Of a DNA stretch of 15,230 bases, positions 7,631 to 13,911 are shown piece after piece. Source of the stretch: Elusimicrobiota bacterium (GTDB lineage: Bacteria; Elusimicrobiota; Elusimicrobia; UBA1565; UBA9628). A program made the position numbers and the translations under genes. The stretch is taken from contig JAMPYD010000012.1 of the NCBI GenBank assembly GCA_023700845.1, positions 1-15,230 on the forward strand, given 5' to 3'. A model generated the notes under the pieces. The model was given only the letters and a program-made list of their open reading frames with translations. It searched no databases and was not told the DNA's origin. How positions within the stretch are numbered: position 1 is the stretch's first letter; each line of letters opens with the position of its first letter.

Positions 7631-8646
7631 AGCTGAGCCTTCTCGGCGTGCTGGCGTGCCCGGTCTGCGGCGGCGACCTCAAGTTCTCCGTCCTCGAGTC
7701 CTATCCGCGCCACGACTCCGAGGTCGAGGAGGCCGTGCTCGCCTGCGCGCTCTGCGCCCTCGAGTATCCGGTGACCGACGGCGTGCCGCGCCTGCGGCCG
7801 CCGGACCCCGTCGCGCGGGCGACCGCCAAGACGCGCGCGGCGTTCGGCTGGGAGTGGCTGCGCTATCCCGGCTCGCTGCCCGGCGACCGGGAGACCTTTC
7901 TCGAGGAGACGATGATCCCTCCGCACGAGTTCTCGGGCAAGCTCGTCCTCGACGCGGGCTGCGGGATGGGTCGCTACAGCGCCGTCGCCCTCGAGCTCGG
8001 GGCCGACGTCGTCGCCGTCGACATGTCCGAGAGCCTGATCCGCGTCGCGGAACGGGCCCGCTCCCAGCCGAAGCTCCACCCCGTCGAGGGCGACCTGCTG
8101 CACCCGCCGTTCAAGAAGGGGATCTTCGACGTCGTCTACAGCCAGGGCGTCCTGCACCACACCGCCGACACTCATGACGCGTTCAAGGCGGTGGCCGCGC
8201 TGGTCAAGCCGCGGGGCCTGCTCTCCGTGTGGCTGTACGGCAAGGCCGGGAGGTTCTCCGATTTCGCGTCGAATCCCCTGAAGCCCGGCCGCGATTGGAT
8301 CGCGCGGCATCGCCTCCTCGCCTGGTGGATCGTGCTCCTGCGCCACATCGTCAGCGATTTCGTCCGCGTGTTCACCACCCGCATGCCCGTCCCGATCGTC
8401 TACGCGCTGTGCCACCCCCTGACCTGGCTCGGCGTGGTGCCCGGCCTCAAGTGGTTCACCTACTCCGTGGACCCGCGCTATCAGGTCCGCCTGATCGAGA
8501 ACTTCGACTGGATCTCGCCGCCCTACCAGTGGCATCACACGAAGGAGGAGCTCCTGCGCTGGTTCGCCGAGGAGGGCTTCTCCGTCGTCAACGTCCTGCC
8601 GCACGGGCTCGTGCCCAAGCCCGGCGCGCTCGGCCGCAGGAACTGA
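7627..8646 (+). CDS. SAM-dependent methyltransferase with N-terminal Trm112-like zinc ribbon
   Basis: A 339-residue class I methyltransferase. Residues 1-57 form a Trm112p/YcaR-like zinc ribbon with Cys11, Cys14, Cys40 and Cys43, followed by YPVTDGVPRL, the usual end of that domain. The SAM-binding motif I is LVLDAGCGMGRYS (106-118), the acidic ribose-binding residue is Asp132 in VVAVDMS, and motif IV is IFDVVYSQGVLHHT. The C-terminal part carries WISPPYQWHHTKEELLRWF, common in methyltransferases encoded in polysaccharide loci. A methyl group is probably placed on a sugar, nucleotide sugar or other small acceptor in the cytoplasm. The acceptor cannot be named. The ATG overlaps the previous stop. 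The nearest GAGG is about 16 bases upstream, too far for a normal site, so coupling is likely. TGATG links it to the next gene. Confidence 0.85.
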   Translation: MKLSLLGVLACPVCGGDLKFSVLESYPRHDSEVEEAVLACALCALEYPVTDGVPRLRPPDPVARATAKTRAAFGWEWLRYPGSLPGDRETFLEETMIPPHEFSGKLVLDAGCGMGRYSAVALELGADVVAVDMSESLIRVAERARSQPKLHPVEGDLLHPPFKKGIFDVVYSQGVLHHTADTHDAFKAVAALVKPRGLLSVWLYGKAGRFSDFASNPLKPGRDWIARHRLLAWWIVLLRHIVSDFVRVFTTRMPVPIVYALCHPLTWLGVVPGLKWFTYSVDPRYQVRLIENFDWISPPYQWHHTKEELLRWFAEEGFSVVNVLPHGLVPKPGALGRRN

Positions 8647-9761
8647 TGGCGCCCGCCCGCCTCAGGGTCGTCATGGTCAGCGCCGGCTTCTGGCCCGCCG
8701 TGGGGGGCGCGGAGCGCCAGGCCCTCGAGCTGTCCCGGGAGCTGCGCGCGCGCGGGGCGGACGTGCTCGTGCTGACGCGGCGCGTCGGCGGCGCGCCGCC
8801 GCGCGAGGAGGTCCGCGGCGTGCCGGTGCGGCGCCTGCCCGTGTACGGGGCCGGCGCGCTCGATTCCCTGTCCTTTCTCTTCGGCGCCCTCGGCTGGCTG
8901 CTCAAGCACGGCGGCGACTACGACGCGATCCACGCCCATCTCGCCGGCTCGCCCGCGCTGGCGGCCGCCTTGGCCGGCCGCTGGCTCGGCAAGCCCGTGC
9001 TCGTCAAGCTCGGCGGCGGGCGCGGCATCGGCGAGCTCGCCGCCTCCTCGCGCACGGTCCTCGGCCGCCTCAAGCTCCGCCTGCTGGCGCTGCTCAAGCC
9101 GCGCTTTCTCGCCGTGGTTCCCGACCTCGCCGCCGAGGCGCGCGAGCATCTCGGCGGCGCGCCGATCGAGGTCCTGCCCAACGGCGTGGACGTGAGCCGG
9201 TACCGGCTCGTCTCTCCCGAGGAGAAGCGGGCCCTGCGCGCGCGCCTGGGGTGGAGCGGCGCGGTGTTCCTCTACACGGGACGCCTCTCGTGGGAAAAGC
9301 GCCTGCCCTGGTTCGCGAAGATCTGGGAGGAGGCGACGCGAGGCCGGGACGCGGCCCTGGTGCTCGTCGGCGAGGGGCCGGAGGCCGCGCCCCCGAGCGC
9401 CCGCGTCCGCGTCCTTCCGCCCGTCGACGACGCGGCCGAGCTCTACGCCGCGGCCGACGCGTTCGTCCTTCCCTCGGTGTCGGAAGGCCTGTCGAACTCC
9501 CTGCTCGAGGCGATGGCCTCCGGCCTCCCGGTGGTCGCGAGCGCGGTCGGCGGCAGCGCGGAGACGCTCGAGGACGGCGTCACCGGACTGCTGTTCGCCC
9601 GCGACGACGAAAAGGCGGCGGCGGCCTGCGTGCGCCGCCTGCTCGACGAGCCCGCGCTCGGCGCGAAGCTGGGGGAAAACGCCCGGCGGGTCTGCGCGGA
9701 GCGCTACGCGCTCGCGCGCGTCGCCGCGCGGCTCGAGGAGCTGTACCGGGGGGCGCCGTGA
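8646..9761 (+). CDS. Glycosyltransferase family 4 (GT-B fold)
   Basis: A 371-residue retaining GT-B glycosyltransferase of family GT4, expected at the cytoplasmic membrane face, where it adds a sugar from an NDP-sugar to a lipid-linked or other acceptor. The N-terminal domain starts VVMVSAGFWPAVGGAERQALELS (GG-x-ER loop). The C-terminal domain has VLPNGVDVSRY (177-186), LYTGRLSWEKRLPWF, SVSEGLSNSLLEAM with the E-x7-E pair Glu280/Glu288, and GLPVVASAVGG...ETLEDGVTGLLF. The length is normal for the family. The start ATG shares its A with the previous stop (TGATG), and AGGAA lies 3 bases upstream. It closes the coupled run that began at the secretin, and 83 non-coding bases follow. The donor and acceptor are unknown. 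Confidence 0.92.
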   Translation: MAPARLRVVMVSAGFWPAVGGAERQALELSRELRARGADVLVLTRRVGGAPPREEVRGVPVRRLPVYGAGALDSLSFLFGALGWLLKHGGDYDAIHAHLAGSPALAAALAGRWLGKPVLVKLGGGRGIGELAASSRTVLGRLKLRLLALLKPRFLAVVPDLAAEAREHLGGAPIEVLPNGVDVSRYRLVSPEEKRALRARLGWSGAVFLYTGRLSWEKRLPWFAKIWEEATRGRDAALVLVGEGPEAAPPSARVRVLPPVDDAAELYAAADAFVLPSVSEGLSNSLLEAMASGLPVVASAVGGSAETLEDGVTGLLFARDDEKAAAACVRRLLDEPALGAKLGENARRVCAERYALARVAARLEELYRGAP

Positions 9762-9821
9762 GCCGCGGGGAGCGCTTGTGCGCGGCGGCGGGGCCCTGTT
9801 ACACTATCGGCGTCCCGCGGC
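9762..9821. repeat. Imperfectly extended inverted repeat flanking the asnB promoter
   Basis: GCCGCGGG (9762-9769) and CCCGCGGC (9814-9821) are exact reverse complements separated by 44 bases that contain the proposed -35 and -10. Each arm carries the palindrome CCGCGG. It could be an operator, a weak hairpin or chance in GC-rich DNA. Confidence 0.25.
9776..9805 (+). promoter_or_regulatory. Extended -10 promoter upstream of asnB
   Basis: A -35-like TTGTGC (9776-9781) and a -10 TACACT (9800-9805) are separated by 18 bases. TG lies at 9797-9798, giving TGTTACACT, an exact TGnTAnnnT extended -10. Predicted transcription would start near 9812, leaving about 33 leader bases. This lies in the only sizeable gap between + strand genes in the first 13 kb, which supports a new transcription unit. 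Confidence 0.55.
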
Positions 9822-9844
9822 GGCGGCCGCGCCCCTAACCATTC

Positions 9845-11773
9845 ATGTGCGGCATCTGCGGCGTCGTTTACGGAGACGGGCGGGCCCCCGATAAGGGGGT
9901 TTTGAAGCGCGCCAACGACGCGATCGCCCACCGCGGCCCCGACGACGAGGGCTACCACGTCGACGCGCCCGCCGGCCTCGCGATGCGCCGCCTGGCCATC
10001 ATCGACCTGAACACCGGCCACCAGCCGATCTCGTACGCCGACGAGTCCTTGTGGGTCGTCCTCAACGGCGAGATCTACAACTACCTGGAGCTGCGCGCCG
10101 AGCTCGAGGCGAAGGGGCATCGCTTCAAGACGAAGTCCGACACCGAGGTCGTCCTCGCGCTGTACAAGGATCTCGGGGCGGGATGCGTGGACAAGCTGCG
10201 GGGCATGTTCGCCTTCGCGGTTTGGGATAAGACGAAAAAGAAGCTGTTCATCGCGCGCGACCGCATCGGCAAGAAGCCGCTGTGCTACGCGGTCCGCCCC
10301 GACGGGACCTTGCTGTTCGGCTCCGAGCTGCGCTGCCTGTTCGCGCTCGACCCGTCCCTGCCGCGCGACATCGACCCCGTCGCCGTCGACATGTTCCTCA
10401 CGCTCCAGTACATCCCGTCGCCGCGCACGATCTACGCCTCGGCGCGCAAGCTCCCGCCGGCGCACACGCTGACGTGGGAGAACGGCAAAATATCAGTGGA
10501 CCGCTATTGGGACCTGCCGCTCGGCCGGAAGCCCGTCACGGACGACTTCGAAGAGGCTAAGGAAATTCTCCGATCGACCCTAACGGAGGCCACGCGCCTG
10601 CGCATGATCGCCGACGTGCCGCTCGGCGCGTTCCTCTCCGGAGGCGTGGACTCCTCGATCATCGTGGCGCTGATGGCGGGCCTCTCCTCCAAGCCCGTGA
10701 AGACCTTCTCGATCGGCTTCGACGAGGAGAAGTTCTCCGAGCTCAAGTACGCCAAGCTCGTCGCCGACCGGTACAAGACCGACCATACCGAGTTCATCGT
10801 CAAGACCGAGATGGCCGACGTCCTGCCCAAGCTCGCCTGGCATTACGGCGAGCCCTACGCCGACGCCTCGGCCCTGCCCAGCTACTACGTCGCCCGCGAG
10901 ACCCGCAAGTTCGTGACCGTCGCGCTCAACGGCGACGGCGGCGACGAGAACTTCGCCGGCTACATCCGCTACTTCGCGATGAAGGCCGCGCGCCTGACCG
11001 ACGCCTTGCCCGGCCCCATATTAGGCATTCTGCGCGCAAGCGCGGAATGCCTGCCGGAGCACGACGCGCCGCTCGGCAACGTCTGGCGCGCCAAGCGCTT
11101 CCTGCGCTCGATCCTGTCGGCCGACCTTCCGGGACGGCACCTCAAGATGGTCGGCTTCTTCTCCGAGGACGACAAGCCCGCGCTGTACAGCGAGGCCTTC
11201 AAGAAGCGCCTGGGCTCCTCTCTCGGCGAGGCCCTGCGCTACATCCGCGCGGCCTTCGCCGAGTGCGAGGGCGAGGACTTCGTCAACCGCATGCTCGCCG
11301 TCGACTTCAAGACCTATCTTCCCGAGTGCCTGATGGCGAAGGTCGACGTCGCGACGATGGCCTGCTCGCTCGAAGGGCGCTCGCCGCTGCTCGACCACGT
11401 CTTCGTGGAGACCGCGTTCCGCATGCCCGGGGACTGGAAGCTCAAGGGGCTGCGCGGCCACAAATACATCATGAAGGAAGCCTTCAAGGACCTCCTCCCC
11501 GACGAGATCCTCGGTCGCCCGAAAATGGGCTTCGGCATACCGCTCGGCGCCTGGTTCCGCGGCGGCCTCAAGGGCTTCTGGGAGGAGAACGTGCTCTCGC
11601 CGCGGGCCCTGTCGCGCGGCTACTTCAACGAGGCGACCTTGCGCGGCCTGTGGGCCGAGCACCAGGGCGGCAAGCGCGACCACGGCTACCGCCTGTGGGC
11701 GCTGCTGATGCTCGAGCTGTTCCATCGCCACGCCGACGAGGCTCTTCCCGCTCCGGCCGTTTCCGCGCGCTGA
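9845..11773 (+). CDS. asnB: AsnB-type glutamine-hydrolysing asparagine synthetase / amidotransferase
   Basis: A 642-residue class II glutamine amidotransferase. Cys2 of MCGICGVVYG is the glutaminase nucleophile, exposed after Met removal, and AIAHRGPDDEG, NGEIYNY and SDTEVVL complete the glutaminase domain. The synthetase half has the ATP-pyrophosphatase P-loop SGGVDSS (265-271), SIGFDEEKFSE, NGDGGDENFAGY and GRPKMGFGIPLGAW. It uses glutamine and ATP to convert a carboxylate, classically aspartate, into an amide. In glycan loci, AsnB homologues are often suspected of amidating sugar acids, so the true substrate here is open. The ATG at 9845 is fixed by the required Cys2. No Shine-Dalgarno is visible in the preceding CCCCTAACCATTC. 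Its stop overlaps the start of the next gene (TGATG), so they share a transcript. It has its own promoter rather than belonging to the upstream run. Confidence 0.9.
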   Translation: MCGICGVVYGDGRAPDKGVLKRANDAIAHRGPDDEGYHVDAPAGLAMRRLAIIDLNTGHQPISYADESLWVVLNGEIYNYLELRAELEAKGHRFKTKSDTEVVLALYKDLGAGCVDKLRGMFAFAVWDKTKKKLFIARDRIGKKPLCYAVRPDGTLLFGSELRCLFALDPSLPRDIDPVAVDMFLTLQYIPSPRTIYASARKLPPAHTLTWENGKISVDRYWDLPLGRKPVTDDFEEAKEILRSTLTEATRLRMIADVPLGAFLSGGVDSSIIVALMAGLSSKPVKTFSIGFDEEKFSELKYAKLVADRYKTDHTEFIVKTEMADVLPKLAWHYGEPYADASALPSYYVARETRKFVTVALNGDGGDENFAGYIRYFAMKAARLTDALPGPILGILRASAECLPEHDAPLGNVWRAKRFLRSILSADLPGRHLKMVGFFSEDDKPALYSEAFKKRLGSSLGEALRYIRAAFAECEGEDFVNRMLAVDFKTYLPECLMAKVDVATMACSLEGRSPLLDHVFVETAFRMPGDWKLKGLRGHKYIMKEAFKDLLPDEILGRPKMGFGIPLGAWFRGGLKGFWEENVLSPRALSRGYFNEATLRGLWAEHQGGKRDHGYRLWALLMLELFHRHADEALPAPAVSAR

Positions 11774-13221
11774 TGTACTGCCCCGCGTGCGGCGTGCGCG
11801 CGCGGGAAGGCGCTCTCGCCTGCGCGAGCTGCGCGATCATCTTCTCGAAGTGGAAGCCCAAGGCCCCCGCGTCCGCGCCCGCCTCCGCGGTCGTGAAGCT
11901 CGACGCCCCCTACGTCCGTTCGCCGGCCGCGTGGGGGGCCTGCGTCGCGGTCGCCGTGATCCTTTTCGCCCTGCGCGAGCACTTCCGCGGCGCCTTATTC
12001 CTCCTCGACTTCGTCTCCCTCGCCGTGCACGAGGCGGGGCACGTCGTCTTCGGCCTGCTCGGCGGCCGGTTCCTGATGATGGCGGGGGGGACCTTGCTCC
12101 AGCTCATCATGCCGCTGGCCTTCGTCGTCGATTTCCGCCGCCGCGGCCAGCCGCGCTCGTCGGACGCCTGCCTCGCCTGGGTCGGCCAGAATCTTCTGCA
12201 CGTCGGGCGCTACGCGGCCGACGCGCGCGCCCAGCGCCTGCCGCTCGTCGGCGGCGGCGAGCACGACTGGACCTACCTGCTCGAGACCGTCGGCCTTCTC
12301 GCGCGCGACGCGGCGGTCGGCCGGGCCTTCGACTTCGCGGGGTGCCTGCTCATCGCGTGGGCCGGCGTCTCGATCTGGGACCGGACCCGCTCGCGGCGAA
12401 GTTCTCGAGGCCTGATCCTTGCCGCGTTCTTCTTGACGCCGGTCGCCGTCGACGCCGCGCCGGCGCCTGAGAAGGCCGTGGTTCGCGTCATGACCCGGAT
12501 GCGGGCCTCCCTGCGTTACCGGCCCGAGGCTCCGGCTCCGAGGGGGGCGCACGAATGGGACGCCCGGCGCGTGCTGGAGGCCGGCACCGTCAACGGCTGC
12601 GTCGAGTCCGCCAAGGCGTTCTTCGCGCTTTTCCGCGCGGAATGCCCGTCGTGCCGGGCCCTGTACCTCGACTCCTTCAACGCGGCCGGCGAGGGGGGCC
12701 ACGCGGTGGTGCAGGTGACGGGCTCCGACGGCGCGGACTTCATCGTGGACGCGGCGTCCTTCGAGCGCCTGCCGGGGCGCGTCGGGCTCGACGGGGCCGC
12801 GCTCGCGGCGGCCGTCGACATCCGCCCGGACAAAAAGGGGAAGATCGTCCAGGTCAAGGACCGCGGCGACGCCTTTCTGGAAAAGGCGGACGGCGGATAC
12901 CGCATGACCGTCTACCCTCCGGGCGAGGTTTTCGACGGTAAGGCCGTCTCCCGGAGCTCGTTTACGACCTTGGCCGGGCTCGAGGGGGCGCTGGCGGATT
13001 TTTCCGCCGCGGCCCCCGTCGATTTCGCCTGGCTGCGCGACCGCGGCCTCATCCTTCCGTTCGCCGACGCCGGGAAGACGGCCTTCGTGTACTCCAATCC
13101 CGGAGGCGGCCTGGCCCGCTACGTGATCTACGGGCGGTTTCCGGCCTTGCCGGAGCCCGACGACGCGGAGAAGCGGGAGCCCGCGGCCCGCGAGCGCCAC
13201 GCCCGGACCGGCGGGCTCTAG
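11773..13221 (+). CDS. Zinc ribbon / HEAGH membrane metallopeptidase-like / transglutaminase-like fusion
   Basis: A 482-residue protein of unusual architecture. Residues 1-20 form a short zinc ribbon (Cys3, Cys6, Cys17, Cys20). After a hydrophobic segment at about 53-68, a membrane region carries HEAGH (His86, Glu87, His90), the zinc-peptidase motif, followed by hydrophobic stretches and GGEHDWTYLL (His164, Asp165). From memory, HEAGH plus HDW recurs in a family of uncharacterised M50-like membrane proteins. Residues 207-230 (SRRSSRGLILAAFFLTPVAV then DAAP) look like a Sec signal peptide inside the protein. The rest contains a transglutaminase-like core with Cys276 (GTVNGCVESA), His310 (GEGGHAVVQV) and Asp326 (DFIVDAA), in the usual Cys-His-Asp order, plus a beta-rich tail. 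No ATG, GTG or suitable RBS near the junction suggests two genes. It is coupled to asnB through TGATG. The substrate is unknown. Confidence 0.75.
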   Translation: MYCPACGVRAREGALACASCAIIFSKWKPKAPASAPASAVVKLDAPYVRSPAAWGACVAVAVILFALREHFRGALFLLDFVSLAVHEAGHVVFGLLGGRFLMMAGGTLLQLIMPLAFVVDFRRRGQPRSSDACLAWVGQNLLHVGRYAADARAQRLPLVGGGEHDWTYLLETVGLLARDAAVGRAFDFAGCLLIAWAGVSIWDRTRSRRSSRGLILAAFFLTPVAVDAAPAPEKAVVRVMTRMRASLRYRPEAPAPRGAHEWDARRVLEAGTVNGCVESAKAFFALFRAECPSCRALYLDSFNAAGEGGHAVVQVTGSDGADFIVDAASFERLPGRVGLDGAALAAAVDIRPDKKGKIVQVKDRGDAFLEKADGGYRMTVYPPGEVFDGKAVSRSSFTTLAGLEGALADFSAAAPVDFAWLRDRGLILPFADAGKTAFVYSNPGGGLARYVIYGRFPALPEPDDAEKREPAARERHARTGGL

Positions 13222-13829
13222 CCGAGCTTGAGGGCGGACAGGATCAGCTGGACGCCGATCGCCGCCAGGAGCAGGCCCATCAGGCGGGTGATGATGTTGA
13301 GGATCGTGGGCGACAGCTTCTTGGCGCTGTCGGCGGCGACGGTCAGGACCCAGTAGCTGATCAGGCCGACCAGGGCGATCGAGAGGAAAACGAGCGCCTT
13401 CTGGGGCAGATCCGCGGCGCGGCCGACCTGGACGATCGAGGTGGTGATGGCGCCGGGGCCGGCCAGGAGGGGGACCGCCAGCGGCGTGATCGCGATGTCG
13501 TCCTTGCTCATGCCCTCGGCGAACTCCTCGGGGGTTTCGCGCATCGGCGACTTCTGGGCGCGGATCATGTCCAAGGAGGACAGCAGGAGGACCAGGCCCC
13601 CGGCGATCTGGAAGGCGGCCAAGGTGATGCCGAAGAGCTTGAAGATCGCCGGCCCGAGGAGGCCGAAGGCGCACATGACGCCCGCGCAGGTGATGCAGGC
13701 GGTGCGCGCCATGCGCCGGCGCTGCTCGGCGCTGTCGTTGGCCGTCAGCGCGAGGAAGGTCGGGACCGCCGCGAAGGGGTCCACGATCGCGAAGAGCGAG
13801 CCGAAGGTCAGGAACGCGTATTCCATCAT
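13218..13829 (-). CDS. MarC family integral membrane protein
   Basis: A 203-residue, six-helix protein of the MarC (UPF0056) family. It shows FGSLFAIVDPFAAVPTFLAL near the N-terminus (the conserved D-P-x-x-x-x-P region), ITLAAFQIAGGLVLL, TPLAVPLLAGPGAITTSI (the conserved P-L-x-x-P-x-x-x-G-P-G-A-I) and a final TM with RLMGLLLAAIGVQ. The length is typical. Despite the name, the family is not firmly tied to antibiotic resistance, and its transport substrate is unknown. Two consecutive Met codons start the protein and the first (13829) is used. No Shine-Dalgarno precedes it, but a TAAAAT box lies 9 bases upstream. It is convergent with the transglutaminase fusion, sharing CTAG, and divergent from the PLP enzyme. 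It appears functionally unrelated to the glycan genes around it. Confidence 0.9.
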   Translation of the reverse strand: MMEYAFLTFGSLFAIVDPFAAVPTFLALTANDSAEQRRRMARTACITCAGVMCAFGLLGPAIFKLFGITLAAFQIAGGLVLLLSSLDMIRAQKSPMRETPEEFAEGMSKDDIAITPLAVPLLAGPGAITTSIVQVGRAADLPQKALVFLSIALVGLISYWVLTVAADSAKKLSPTILNIITRLMGLLLAAIGVQLILSALKLG

Positions 13830-13838
13830 GACGGCGAT

Positions 13839-13867
13839 ATTTTAGCTTTTCCGTCCCGGCCGGTTCC
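13839..13867 (-). promoter_or_regulatory. Possible promoter of the MarC gene, nearly leaderless
   Basis: On the minus strand TAAAAT (13844 to 13839) is a 5/6 match to a -10 and lies 9 bases before the ATG at 13829. No TTGACA-like -35 is found 16-18 bases upstream. Instead there is GGAACC (13867 to 13862) with a 17-base spacer, a hexamer reminiscent of ECF-sigma -35 elements. The -10 is the stronger half of the claim. Confidence 0.35.
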
Positions 13868-13897
13868 TTGCTCCCGGTCAAATACCCTTAAATTTCC

Positions 13898-13903
13898 TAC
13901 AAT
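13898..13903 (+). promoter_or_regulatory. Possible -10 box of the PLP enzyme gene, nearly leaderless
   Basis: TACAAT (13898-13903) is a 5/6 match to a -10 and ends 8 bases before the ATG at 13912, so transcription would start almost at the start codon. Only a poor -35 (CGGTCA, 13875-13880) is present. The AT-rich stretch 13879-13904 stands out from the GC-rich surroundings. Confidence 0.4.
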
Positions 13904-13911
13904 TGACGCCA

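Noticed and set aside
11014..11050. An AT-richer patch with TATTAG followed by GCATTCTGCGCGCAAGCGCGGAATGC, a hairpin-like inverted repeat
   Set aside because: GCATTC(T/C)GCGC is partly complementary to the following GCGCGGAATGC and could fold, but it is inside the asnB coding region with no following T run. It is not a terminator and is probably of no significance.
12385..12460. A possible gene boundary inside the zinc ribbon / metallopeptidase / transglutaminase protein
   Set aside because: The signal-peptide-like segment invites splitting the gene, but no ATG or GTG with a ribosome site lies there in frame and the frame is uninterrupted, so one fusion protein is the simpler reading.
13219..13300. 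A terminator between the convergent genes
   Set aside because: The stop codons overlap and no GC hairpin with a T run is visible on either strand beyond coding sequence.
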